From: Acetobacter sacchari
Lineage (GTDB): Bacteria; Pseudomonadota; Alphaproteobacteria; Acetobacterales; Acetobacteraceae
Length of the DNA: 64,000 nucleotides
Assembly: GCF_017377715.1 (NCBI RefSeq)
Contig: NZ_JAFVMF010000016.1
Location: forward strand, 1-64,000
Direction of reading: 5' to 3'
The position numbers and the translations under genes are program-made. Within the stretch, counting starts at the first letter, position 1, and each line of letters starts with the position of its first letter. A model generated the notes under the pieces. The model was not told where the DNA came from, did no database searches, and worked only from the letters and a program-made list of their open reading frames with translations. Positions 17,125 to 27,470 of this stretch are shown piece after piece.

Positions 17125-18039
17125 ATGACCACCGCTCAGGACGACATCCCAAGAGGCCTGACGCTCTGCGCCCTTGGCTATCTGTGTTTTTCCATGCAGG
17201 ACGCGACCGTGAAGTGGTTGGTCGCCACATACTCGGTGCCGGAAATCCTGCTCTTTCGAAGCTTCGTCGTCGTGGCGATCGCCTGCATCATCGGACGACG
17301 GCAAGGCCTAGCGCTGCTCAAGCCCCGCAACCCGAGCGCCATCCTCGCCCGCGCATCGCTTATGCTGATGGCGTGGTTCTCATACTACTCGGCAGCACGA
17401 TCGCTTGGGCTCGCGGAACTGACGACGATCTACTTCGCCGCGCCAGTCATCACGGTCGCGCTGTCGGTCTTTGTGCTACGCGAGCATGTCAATGCAGGGC
17501 GATGGGCGGCCGTGCTCGTCGGCTTCGCCGGGGTTTTGACGGCGGCTGCGCCGCACGGCGACATCTCCGGCCTGAAGCCAGCGCTGGCTGCGTTTTTCGC
17601 AGCGATCTGCTGGGGCATGAGTTCGATTTTGATCCGCGTCATCAGCCGCTCTGATTCGACAGCAAGCCAGATCGCCCTTACGAACGGCTTCTTCGCAGTC
17701 ACATGCGCACTTGCACTGCCATGGATGTGGCGGACGCCGGACCTTGCGGCTCTCGCCATGATGCTGGGCCTTGGCGTTGCTAGCGGCTTCGGCCAATTCC
17801 TTCTCTACGAAGGCTTCCGCTACGCGCCCGCGTCCGTGGCCGCCCCTATGGAATACACGGGACTGATCTGGGCGTTCATCTACGAGTATCTGATCTGGAA
17901 CGACGTTCCTCACGCCAACGTATTTGGCGGCGCACTGTTGATCGTCGGCGCGAGCCTGACGCTGGTATGGTCAGAGCGCCAGCGCAAGCGCGGCTTTCGC
18001 GGCGCGGCGGTATCCAGTCCTGACGCGGCGCCTCAATGA
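17125..18039 (+). CDS. EamA/DMT-family transporter
   Basis: 304 aa with about ten hydrophobic helices in two repeats of the EamA domain (residues about 10-140 and 150-285), typical of drug/metabolite exporters of the inner membrane. The second repeat ends with APMEYTGLIWAFIYEYLIWND and GGALLIVGASL, typical of the family. Substrate not predictable; members export amino acids, purines or other metabolites. The upstream region 16990-17124 has an interrupted dyad (ACAGAT 17013-17018, ATCTGT 17044-17049) that might be an operator. A terminator overlaps the stop codon. Confidence 0.85.
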   Translation: MTTAQDDIPRGLTLCALGYLCFSMQDATVKWLVATYSVPEILLFRSFVVVAIACIIGRRQGLALLKPRNPSAILARASLMLMAWFSYYSAARSLGLAELTTIYFAAPVITVALSVFVLREHVNAGRWAAVLVGFAGVLTAAAPHGDISGLKPALAAFFAAICWGMSSILIRVISRSDSTASQIALTNGFFAVTCALALPWMWRTPDLAALAMMLGLGVASGFGQFLLYEGFRYAPASVAAPMEYTGLIWAFIYEYLIWNDVPHANVFGGALLIVGASLTLVWSERQRKRGFRGAAVSSPDAAPQ

Positions 18040-18050
18040 GGCGCTTTTGT
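18028..18050 (+). terminator. Terminator of the EamA transporter gene
   Basis: Stem GCGCCTC (18028-18034) with GAGGCGC (18038-18044) around AAT, then TTTTGTTT. The hairpin includes the last codons and the TGA stop of the transporter gene, a compact arrangement. Confidence 0.8.
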
Positions 18051-18200
18051 TTCATCCGGGAGCGGCGAGGCGCAGCGTCTGATCGGCTGCAGGCAACTGA
18101 TCGGACGCCCCTTTCGCATCAGCGAACTACGGCCACGCGTCAACCAAACTCTACTTTTTCGTGAATTGATGCTGAAAAACTTGCGTGCATAGCGCACTAT

Positions 18201-18210
18201 AAGGAGGTGA
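18201..18210 (+). promoter_or_regulatory. Orphan perfect Shine-Dalgarno sequence
   Basis: AAGGAGGTGA fully matches the anti-Shine-Dalgarno end of 16S rRNA, and a second ATAAGGAG follows at 18230-18237. No ATG or credible gene follows: the first site leads only to very short frames (for example GTG at 18207, nine codons including the stop). It may be a relic of a lost gene (the 5' region of rpsU often looks like this) or chance. Positions 18051-18285 otherwise hold nothing recognisable. Confidence 0.4.
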
Positions 18211-18285
18211 ACGCCCATACCAGAACCGCATAAGGAGCCAACCTAGCCCACCTTCGCAGGGCACACACAAGCACGCACTCCCAAT

Positions 18286-20037
18286 TCAGGACACTCTTTC
18301 GTCATCCAGCATGGCCGCCAACATTTCCATCTGCGGGGAACGGGGAGCAACAAGCCGAAACTCGTTTTTCAATTTTCTTACTCTTATATCATATAATTTC
18401 TGAACGTTACTATTGGCCTGACGAATTGCGGCAACGCCCAGCAGTCGTTCATGCTCCTGAAGGTTCAATGGAATTTGTCGCTGCATCATAACGCCACCAT
18501 CCTCCTCGCCTATTTGATCGAATGAGCTTAAAAAAACATCTAAAAACGCCGACATGTCTACAATATTAACAAATATATCTTCGGAAATAGCTGGAAAATC
18601 ACCTCTGTTTCTAGAGAATTTCCACAAAAACTCCTCAGCGGATTTGAGAAAATAATGATAAATTTGTGCGTGTGATGCAAGAGGCGATTCAGATAATGCG
18701 TTCCCCGAAGCTCTCTCCAACGGGATGTAAGGTTTTTTGTTCGCAGCAACCATTACGGAATTTCGACGCGGATCAGAGACAGGTTCATGTGGGCATGCCC
18801 CATAGAAATTTCGTGGTTTAAATATTGATTTTATATGAGGGTCTATCGCTCCCCAGCTGAAAAACCGACTGTAAATCGAAGCATTGTTCCGTTTTTTTTG
18901 ACCGGACGAACCAACAAAACGCCAATTCACCGCGATGACATCCTCTCGTGACAGAGAGTGCCAGTCGAGAAAATCATTTACATCAGAAAACATATTTTTA
19001 TCGAAACACAAAAATTCATCCATATCCACAAATATGGACCATTCGTAATTAAGAATCTCTTTATTCAGCATAAGGCAGTGCGAATAGCTCTTCCCCTGGG
19101 CATTATCGCCCTGCTTCACATGTCCATCGCACCAAGTTATCAGACCAGTATCGCTCAACGCTTTAAGAATTTCTTCAGATCCATCCGTATTATTATTGCT
19201 GTAGATAATTATCTTATCAACGCCAATTGCCCGATAATGTGCAACCCAGTCCAGTATATATATCCCTTCATTGCGGATCGTGGTCACAACGCAGGATTTC
19301 TTTATAGGCTTCACGCAACACCTTGCCGCAAAGCGTAAAAATTCTTCTGTATCCAATTTGTATTGAGGCAGACTCGTTCGCGAAATCTCTGATGACGCCG
19401 CCCTCAAGTCATAATATCCGCTCTCTGGCCTTCCCTCCCCAAGCCACCGAGCCAAATCTTTTATGTCAGACTCAAGGTCATTGTCGAACAATTGTGAAAT
19501 CAGGCTCAAAAATGACGGATCGACAAGGAATCTCTGTGCAATTTCCTTGACTAAAACGTCCCGACAGTTACTCAACACGCAGGAAAAGATTGCTCGTTTC
19601 TCCAACAGATCAAGATCAGACAGGAGAAGTTCTTTGACGGCGTCGATATCATTCTCTCTGAAATCGAAGTCGTACATTGAGCGGGCGTCAAAAACCACAC
19701 CTGCGGTCGAGCGGTACAACTCCCAGGCGCTGACGCTCGCTCTCGGCTCAATGTAACTGCAACCATCATGTCCACCCGTGGGCGTCGCACAAAGAAATTT
19801 CCTATCTTCTAAATACAAGATAGAGAAATTACCATCAATATGATGAACCACTTCGACTAAATGTCCATAAGACATTCGGCCGGAATCAAATATTTTTAAT
19901 TTTTTACCTCTCTCACCATCATAAATAACAAAAAATTTTCCTACTTTTACACAGCCAATTTCTGACGATTTTTCTTTTGTCATCAACCTGCCATCAGAAA
20001 TGGCTAAAAAAGATCCATGCTCCGTTGTAATAATCAT
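18286..20037 (-). CDS. Low-GC glycosyltransferase (GT2/GT92-like) with beta-trefoil-like N-terminus
   Basis: 583 aa from the ATG at 20037, preceded by an AG8A ribosome binding site; a GTG at 20064 would place the G-tract inside the coding region. Residues about 270-500 form a glycosyltransferase domain: VVTTIRNEGIYILDWVAHYR, IIYSNNNTDGSEEIL and the metal-site FVDMDEFL (DxD-like), followed by NWRFVGSSGQ, as in proteins annotated glycosyl transferase family 2/92. The first 115 residues contain repeated patterns (HGSFLAISDGRLM, DRKFLCATPTGG, ASVSAWELY) resembling a fascin-type beta-trefoil, perhaps for sugar binding. AT-rich with no glycan genes beside it, so probably transferred. Target glycan unknown. 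Confidence 0.8.
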   Translation of the reverse strand: MIITTEHGSFLAISDGRLMTKEKSSEIGCVKVGKFFVIYDGERGKKLKIFDSGRMSYGHLVEVVHHIDGNFSILYLEDRKFLCATPTGGHDGCSYIEPRASVSAWELYRSTAGVVFDARSMYDFDFRENDIDAVKELLLSDLDLLEKRAIFSCVLSNCRDVLVKEIAQRFLVDPSFLSLISQLFDNDLESDIKDLARWLGEGRPESGYYDLRAASSEISRTSLPQYKLDTEEFLRFAARCCVKPIKKSCVVTTIRNEGIYILDWVAHYRAIGVDKIIIYSNNNTDGSEEILKALSDTGLITWCDGHVKQGDNAQGKSYSHCLMLNKEILNYEWSIFVDMDEFLCFDKNMFSDVNDFLDWHSLSREDVIAVNWRFVGSSGQKKRNNASIYSRFFSWGAIDPHIKSIFKPRNFYGACPHEPVSDPRRNSVMVAANKKPYIPLERASGNALSESPLASHAQIYHYFLKSAEEFLWKFSRNRGDFPAISEDIFVNIVDMSAFLDVFLSSFDQIGEEDGGVMMQRQIPLNLQEHERLLGVAAIRQANSNVQKLYDIRVRKLKNEFRLVAPRSPQMEMLAAMLDDERVS

Positions 20038-20500
20038 TAACAATCCCCCCCCTAAAAACACCACCTCTTTATCGCATCAATCGGAAACTTCATTATCGGA
20101 ATGAATATTGACTACACAATATTCATCAGCGAATAACGATATTAATTCCAGATAATCGTATTGAAAATATCCCGAAAAAGATAGAATTCAAAAACCGACC
20201 ACGCAGCCTTGCATACATACGCCCCGTGCAGCGTACCGCCGAACATGCTTTGACGATGCTGGCTTCCCCGGCACGACAGCATTGATATTGTTCTTATTAT
20301 TAGAAGCTCACCCGACCGCGTGATCGACGCCGCCCAATTAATAAGACACAGAGAAGCACGGCCAGCCTCTCCCTCTAACCTGCGACGCCACAAGCTGCCC
20401 GGCCAGCCTGTCACAACAAAAAACATTACCCGGCGAGCGCCTTCGTCCGCGACAAGACCCTCCGCAGCAATCACCCAGACTCAGCGGCGCGAGCCGGGCC
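20038..20500. other. Intergenic region upstream of low-GC glycosyltransferase
   Basis: About 460 bases. The part next to the glycosyltransferase gene is AT-rich and should hold its promoter, plus a 10-bp dyad at 20101-20126. The part next to rsmB (about 20300-20500) is GC-rich like the core genome, so the composition boundary falls near 20200-20330. No open frame here was convincing, and no terminator for rsmB was clearly seen. Confidence 0.5.
20101..20126. repeat. 10-bp perfect inverted repeat upstream of glycosyltransferase
   Basis: ATGAATATTG (20101-20110) and CAATATTCAT (20117-20126) are perfect inverted repeats separated by ACTACA, 64 bases upstream of the glycosyltransferase start. No T-run follows on either strand, so an operator for a dimeric regulator is more likely than a terminator. 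Confidence 0.5.
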
Positions 20501-21811
20501 TTACCCCTCGGAAACAGCACTCGGCGCGCGTTCCAGAACGGCGGCGAAGAACCCGTCGGTTCCGTTCCTGCCCGGCGACAGCGACAGGATCGGCGAACCC
20601 GCCAAGACCTCAGGCACATCGCGCATATCGGGCGGCGCGAGATAAAACGCCGGATTGCGTGCGAGAAATGCATCGATCTGGTTCTGGTTTTCAGCATCCA
20701 GAACCGAGCATGTGGCGTAGACCATACGCCCGCCCGGCTTCACCAGAGCCGCAGCGCGATCAAGAATCTCGCGCTGTTTCACAGTCAGCTCGGTAAGGTC
20801 CGCCTCTTCCAGCCTTACGCGAGCATCCGGATTGCGCCGCCACGTCCCCGTCCCGGTGCATGGCGCGTCCACCAGCACGCGGTCGAAACTCGCGGCCCGA
20901 CGTTTCGCCCACTTGTCGCCCGGGACAAGCAGATGTCTCTCGACATTATGCACGCCGGCGCGACGCAGTCGACGCACCGCCCCCTCCAGCCGTGGCTCGG
21001 AAACGTCGCACGCCACGATATGCCCCTTGTTCGCCATCGTCATGGCGATGGCCAGCGTCTTGCCGCCCGCGCCCGCACAGTAATCGAGCACGCGCATGTC
21101 CGGCCCGGCGCCGAGCATCGCCACGACAAGCTGGCTGCCTTCGTCCTGAATTTCGACAAGGCCGTCCTTGAAAGCGGCGCTGCTCGTAACCGGCAGACGG
21201 CCCGGCAGGCGTAGACCCCACCGAGACAGTTCGGTCGGGTCGGCATGCAGCCCGTCTCGCGCCAGCGCCTTGCGCGCGGCCTCCCGATCGCCCCGTAACG
21301 TATTGACGCGGAGGTCGAGCGTCGCCTCCCGCGCCATCGCTGCAAGCTCCGCCTCAAGCGTATCGCCGAATCGCTGCTCCAGATGCGGCAGCAGCCAGTC
21401 CGGGATCTCAAGCCTTACGGCGCGCGGCGCACCCTCAAGTGAAGCGGCGTCGGACTGTGTCAGCTTGTCCAACGCGTGACGTTCGTCCGCGCTCAAGGCG
21501 CCAGGCGCGAACCGTCCCTCAACGAAGCCCTGGGACAATGCGCCGAGGCTATCCCCCTGTTCCATCCGCCGGGCGGCGACGCGCAAGCGCGGCGTCGCAG
21601 AAGCCCCAACCTGTTCCAGGCGCCATGCGACGCGCCGCCAATGCCGCAGCACGTCCCACACGATCACGGAAATGGCGCGTCTGTCTCCCCCGCCGATAAA
21701 GCGACGTTCGCGAAAGAACGCGTTGGCGACGGCGTCCGCCGGACGGCGCGGTGTGGCGTCCATGGCGGTCAAAAGATCAATGGCGGCGGCGAGCCGGGCG
21801 GAGGGGGTCAT
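20501..21811 (-). CDS. RsmB/NOP-family RNA (cytosine-5) methyltransferase
   Basis: 436 aa. Methylates cytosine in RNA (16S rRNA for true RsmB) with S-adenosylmethionine. N-terminal half is NusB-like/RNA-binding; the Rossmann methyltransferase core begins near residue 235 with LDYCAGAGGKTLAIA. Both catalytic cysteines are visible: DAPCTGTGTWRRNPD (motif IV) and VYATCSVLDAEN (motif VI). The C-terminus has the RNGTDGFFAAVLER strand typical of the family. It lies 122 bases downstream of guaB on the same strand. Assignment to rsmB rather than rsmF is by overall resemblance only. Confidence 0.9.
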   Translation of the reverse strand: MTPSARLAAAIDLLTAMDATPRRPADAVANAFFRERRFIGGGDRRAISVIVWDVLRHWRRVAWRLEQVGASATPRLRVAARRMEQGDSLGALSQGFVEGRFAPGALSADERHALDKLTQSDAASLEGAPRAVRLEIPDWLLPHLEQRFGDTLEAELAAMAREATLDLRVNTLRGDREAARKALARDGLHADPTELSRWGLRLPGRLPVTSSAAFKDGLVEIQDEGSQLVVAMLGAGPDMRVLDYCAGAGGKTLAIAMTMANKGHIVACDVSEPRLEGAVRRLRRAGVHNVERHLLVPGDKWAKRRAASFDRVLVDAPCTGTGTWRRNPDARVRLEEADLTELTVKQREILDRAAALVKPGGRMVYATCSVLDAENQNQIDAFLARNPAFYLAPPDMRDVPEVLAGSPILSLSPGRNGTDGFFAAVLERAPSAVSEG

Positions 21812-21933
21812 GAATATCCTGAAACAGAAACTGGCGCCGACGCCACAAGCGTCAGGAACGCGGCCAACGCGCGTCCCGCAAAATCCGGTTCGTCCGCACG
21901 CGCCTTACAAGACGCCGCGCGCGGACGCGCAGA

Positions 21934-23760
<1,827 letters not shown>

Positions 23761-24840
23761 TTACCGACCGAGCAACTGTCGCGACAGCTCGACGTGACGT
23801 TCTGCGTAAACCTGCGAATTCACGACCGTCTTCATCCGCGCCTGCGCATTGGCCACCATGCGCACTCGCAACCCGGGATCGGCCGCGATCTCGTTGATCG
23901 CAAGAGTGAGTTCATGCGCGTCGCCTGGCTGCACATAACGAACTGCGGTCTCGTCGAAATATTCGCGCAGGCCGCCAACATCCGTCGCAATGACGGGGAG
24001 ACCCATCAACGTCGCCTCCTGAACCACCGTACAACCGGAGGCGTGCAGGTTCGGCAGCAGTGGCACGACGACGATGTCCGCCCACTCGTACTGGGCCCAC
24101 AATTCGTCGTTGTTCTGCACAGTCACGACCGACGCGCCCGTTGCCCCGACGACCGCGTCGTTGGCCGCCTTCGCCCGCGATATGATCCTCACCTCGCCAT
24201 GGATGCGACGTCCTGCCGCAACGAGCGTTTTCCAGTCCCTGTGCTCATCGTTGCCGAGAGAGAGGATGCGCACGTCGCGCGCAACCTCCCTGAACGGGTG
24301 CGAGCGCACCGTGTCGGCGTTGATGCCGAAGAGAACCACCTCCGTGCGGCGGGTCGGAAACATCCGGGCCGCAACGGTGCGGTTGTCCGGAGAATGGAAG
24401 GTCAACAGGTCCGCCTTGTTGAGCAGAAACCGATACAGAGCTTTCTGAAGGCTATTGCGCCGCGGCCATCGATCCACGAGCCACACCGACTGGGCGAGCA
24501 GACGCGGCTTACGTCCACGCGACAGCAGCAAAACCATCGCCGTGGCAAGACTCTGGGCCTCCGTGTGGGTCCAGACTATGTCCGCCTTGCGTATCCCGTG
24601 ACGATTGCGCCAGGCGTGCACAAAATCGAAGCCGAGGAGCAGCCGCACTGCATAGCGGACCGCCTTGGACGGTAACGGCTCGACCAGATCCTCGGACTGC
24701 TCGATGACGACGTTCGGCCCAGCTGCGCGGTAATATCCATAGGCGTATTTCTCGTTGACGCCGATGACCTTGCCCCGGGTCCAGAGGTCGTGCCAAACCC
24801 GCGCCCCGTAACCGTAACTCAGCTGGACAAAAACCTGCAT
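23761..24840 (-). CDS. Glycosyltransferase, GT4-like (GT-B fold)
   Basis: 359 aa from the ATG at 24840, preceded by GAGAG; the frame extends upstream to 24915 without a better start. GT-B fold: the second Rossmann half begins with VRILSLGNDEHRDWKTLV and holds the nucleotide-sugar region ADIVVVPLLPNLHASGCTVV and QEATLMGLPVIATDVGGLREYF, classic for GT4 retaining enzymes (the glutamates of the E-x7-E motif region). No membrane helix. It is alone between guaB and the UPF0262 gene. It could act in exopolysaccharide or lipopolysaccharide synthesis; the acceptor is unknown. Confidence 0.82.
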   Translation of the reverse strand: MQVFVQLSYGYGARVWHDLWTRGKVIGVNEKYAYGYYRAAGPNVVIEQSEDLVEPLPSKAVRYAVRLLLGFDFVHAWRNRHGIRKADIVWTHTEAQSLATAMVLLLSRGRKPRLLAQSVWLVDRWPRRNSLQKALYRFLLNKADLLTFHSPDNRTVAARMFPTRRTEVVLFGINADTVRSHPFREVARDVRILSLGNDEHRDWKTLVAAGRRIHGEVRIISRAKAANDAVVGATGASVVTVQNNDELWAQYEWADIVVVPLLPNLHASGCTVVQEATLMGLPVIATDVGGLREYFDETAVRYVQPGDAHELTLAINEIAADPGLRVRMVANAQARMKTVVNSQVYAERHVELSRQLLGR

Positions 24841-25095
24841 CGCGCTCTCGATCATCTGCCACGCGCCACGCCGGTTGCACCGTAACGTCGCGCATAGGTA
24901 ACGTCGCGAGGTCAAAAAAGATCAACAAGGCCAATAATTAGACTTACCTTCGAGCAGCATCGGGATTTTCCGCGAGATTTAAACCGCATGCTATGCCAGA
25001 TTACCGGCGATCGACCCCGAACGACGAAGAAAAATAAAAGCAGCCACAAAACGATAACCCGGGGCGCCAGCCCGAAACGGGGCGGAGATTTCAGA

Positions 25096-25626
25096 GTGAC
25101 GAAGCTCTTTCACGATCGGAACCGCAGCAACGAACCAACGCTGCCGCCTGACAGGCCCGACGCCCTGATCGGCGTCGTTCTCGCATCTGCGCTGGACACC
25201 GCCGCCGACGCAAATCCGGCGCGTCAACGCGACCGTGAACAGGCGATCGTGGACCTCTGCCAGACCGCGCATTTCCGGCCTGTTGGACTTACCGGACCGT
25301 TCATTCTGCACCTTTCCGTCAGCGGCCATCAGGGACTGGTCTTCGACGTCCGCAGCGAGGAAGATCAACCGCTACACGCACAGCTCATATCCCTGACGCC
25401 GTTCGGGCGGCTTCTCAAGGATTACGCGCTGATGATCGACAGCTTCGAAGCCGCCATGGAAGAAGGCAATCGCAGCAAGGTGCAGGCGATCGACATGGGG
25501 CGCCGCGGTATCCATGACGAAGCCGCCGATCTTCTGATGGAGCGCCTCGACGGGAAAATCGCCATGGACCGACCCACCGCCCGGCGGCTTTTCACGCTGA
25601 TCTGCCTGTTGACGCAGCGCGGCTGA
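25096..25626 (+). CDS. UPF0262 family protein
   Basis: 176 aa from a GTG at 25096 with GGAG eight bases upstream; an ATG at 24988 gives a 36-residue extension of unlikely composition. It matches the alphaproteobacterial UPF0262 family: AIVDLCQTAHFRP, the LTGPFILHLSV strand, SLTPFGRLLKDYALMIDSF, AIDMGRRGIHDEAADLLMERL and the C-terminal TARRLFTLICLL. No biochemical function is established for the family. Cytoplasmic, no signal or membrane segment. In other alphaproteobacteria it lies near hisD, which is not seen here. Confidence 0.88.
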   Translation: MTKLFHDRNRSNEPTLPPDRPDALIGVVLASALDTAADANPARQRDREQAIVDLCQTAHFRPVGLTGPFILHLSVSGHQGLVFDVRSEEDQPLHAQLISLTPFGRLLKDYALMIDSFEAAMEEGNRSKVQAIDMGRRGIHDEAADLLMERLDGKIAMDRPTARRLFTLICLLTQRG

Positions 25627-25725
25627 TTTCCACGTTCGGCCTGGAACGGTCGGAACGCCACGCCAGCGGTTCCTAGACCTGATGGCTGCGCCGATCGGGC
25701 TGGATCGGACTGCGCCAATTCGCTA

Positions 25726-25760
25726 GAGCATCGTCCGATCGGACGGAAACATCTGACAAG
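25726..25760. repeat. Palindromic element, candidate dispersed intergenic repeat
   Basis: Contains the perfect 14-bp palindrome CGTCCGATCGGACG (25732-25745) in the context TAGAGCATCGTCCGATCGG. Elements starting AGAGCATC(G)TCCG are recalled as frequent intergenic repeats in alphaproteobacterial genomes. Only one copy was noticed in this window, so the repeat status is inference. The rest of 25627-25873 has no gene and should include the cysG promoter. Confidence 0.4.
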
Positions 25761-25873
25761 ACAACGATATTCGTCAAAACAACAGTTTTAAGGCGTTGTC
25801 TGCGTAGACGGACGAGACTCTGACGCCGCTTTGCCGGTTGCGTCGGCCAGACCTGAACCCGGCGGAGGAGCTT

Positions 25874-27400
25874 ATGACAGTGCAACGGCCTGAAGGGCTT
25901 TCCGATCCGGACAAACAGGAAATCCCGTATGAAGAGGCGCTCCACGACGACGCCGAGGCCGAGACGCGGGCCTCCGAGGCGGACGCCGAAGACGACGCAT
26001 GGTTCCCCCTTGTCCTGCGTCTTGGCGGCGGCGCCCGCGCCCTAGTGGTCGGTGGAGGCGCCATAGGCGCGAACAAGACTGCGCTGCTCGTCGCCGCCCG
26101 CGCGCATGTCGTCGTCCTGGCGCCTGAACTCTGCCCGGAGCTCGCGAGACTGCATCGGGACGGACGCATCGAGCACGTCGCGCAGGCGGTGAGCGAGACC
26201 CTGCTGGAATCCCTGCTCCCCGGCGCCCGCGTCGTCTTCGCCGCCACCGATGATCGCAGTGTAAACCGTGCGGTCGCCCGGATCGCCGGTGCCGCGAACA
26301 TACCGGTCTGCGCCGTGGACGACCCGGAGGCGTCAACCTTCATCACGCCCGCCATCGTGCGGCGGGGACCGGTGCAGGTCGCGATCTCCACCTCCGGCGC
26401 AGCACCCGTTCTCGCGCGACGTCTGCGCGAAAAGATCGAAGCGATGCTGCCCGGTCGCCTCGACGCGCTCGCGCGCTTCATGCGCGCCCGCAGGCCCGAG
26501 ATGAACGCCATCCATCCCGGAGCGGATACGCGACGACGTGTCTGGGAGGCGTTTCTCGACGGGCCGGGAGCCGAACAGGCGCTCGCCGGACAGGAAGACC
26601 TCGCCACGCAAACACTGGAGCGACTGGCCCGTGGCCAGGGCGAGCGGATGGGCGAGGTCTGGCTTGTCGGCGCCGGGCCGGGGGACCCGGACATGCTCAC
26701 CCTCGGCGCACTGCGACTGATGCAGAACGCCGACAGCGTGCTCTACGATCGTCTGCTTCCACCCGAAATCCTTGAACGCGTGCGACGCGACGCCGAGCGA
26801 ATCTTCGTCGGCAAGGCGCGTAGCGACCATGTGCTGCCGCAGGACCAGATCAACGAGGAACTCGTGCGGCGCGCCCGCGCCGGAGAGCGCGTCCTTCGCC
26901 TGAAAGGCGGCGACCCGTTCATCTTCGGACGCGGGGGGGAGGAAGTTGAGGCGCTTATGGCGGCTGGCGTCCCGTTCAGGATCCTGCCCGGCGTGTCGGC
27001 TGCGAACGGATGCGCTGCGACCGCCGGCATTCCCCTCACCCATCGCGATTGTGCGCAGTCCTGCCTGTTTCTGACGGGACACGCCCGCGCCGACGGCGAA
27101 CTGGATCTGCCATGGGACACAATAGCCCGGCATGGACAGACAGTCGTAATCTACATGGGCCTCGGCGGCCTCGCCTCTCTCTCAGCGCAGTTGCAGACGC
27201 ACGGCCTGCCCGCAAACTGGCCCGCCGCGCTGGTGGAGAACGGCACACGTCCCGAACAGCGCGTGATCGCCGGCGACCTAGCCACCCTTCCTGCGAAGGC
27301 TATTACGGAAAATGTGAAGAGTCCTGCTCTGATCATCGTCGGTGAGGTCGTGCGCCACCGCGTCATCTCGCCGCGCGGCGAGAGCAGTCGCGCATCCTGA
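25874..27400 (+). CDS. cysG: Siroheme synthase (CysG)
   Basis: 508 aa from the ATG at 25874, which has GGAGGAG just upstream; a TTG at 25838 is less likely. Converts uroporphyrinogen III to siroheme. About 45 acidic N-terminal residues precede the CysG-B module (dehydrogenase/ferrochelatase) with the NAD site VVGGGAIGANKTALL and VVFAATDDRSVN carrying the catalytic Asp. The C-terminal SUMT methyltransferase (CysG-A) starts at VWLVGAGPGDPDMLTLGALR and shows RLKGGDPFIFGRGGEEVEAL and AATAGIPLTHR. Siroheme serves sulfite or nitrite reductase; neither is in the window. The acidic extension is unusual compared with the E. coli enzyme (457 aa). Confidence 0.94.
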   Translation: MTVQRPEGLSDPDKQEIPYEEALHDDAEAETRASEADAEDDAWFPLVLRLGGGARALVVGGGAIGANKTALLVAARAHVVVLAPELCPELARLHRDGRIEHVAQAVSETLLESLLPGARVVFAATDDRSVNRAVARIAGAANIPVCAVDDPEASTFITPAIVRRGPVQVAISTSGAAPVLARRLREKIEAMLPGRLDALARFMRARRPEMNAIHPGADTRRRVWEAFLDGPGAEQALAGQEDLATQTLERLARGQGERMGEVWLVGAGPGDPDMLTLGALRLMQNADSVLYDRLLPPEILERVRRDAERIFVGKARSDHVLPQDQINEELVRRARAGERVLRLKGGDPFIFGRGGEEVEALMAAGVPFRILPGVSAANGCAATAGIPLTHRDCAQSCLFLTGHARADGELDLPWDTIARHGQTVVIYMGLGGLASLSAQLQTHGLPANWPAALVENGTRPEQRVIAGDLATLPAKAITENVKSPALIIVGEVVRHRVISPRGESSRAS

Positions 27401-27470
27401 AACCAGCCGCCCGCGCGCACGACGAGCCGCCGCGCGCCCCCTTAATCTTTTCCAGGTGGTTAGCTAAAGT

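Noticed and set aside
18033-18218. 61-codon minus-strand frame over the EamA gene end and the orphan Shine-Dalgarno site
   Set aside because: It overlaps the transporter terminator, lacks a ribosome binding site, and its translation resembles no family.
20142-20474. 110-codon minus-strand frame between rsmB and the glycosyltransferase
   Set aside because: It crosses the composition boundary, has no ribosome binding site, and shows no recognisable motif.
27401-27470. Possible yybP-ykoY manganese riboswitch before the TerC-like gene
   Set aside because: The gap is only 70 bases and lacks the conserved loop sequences of that riboswitch.
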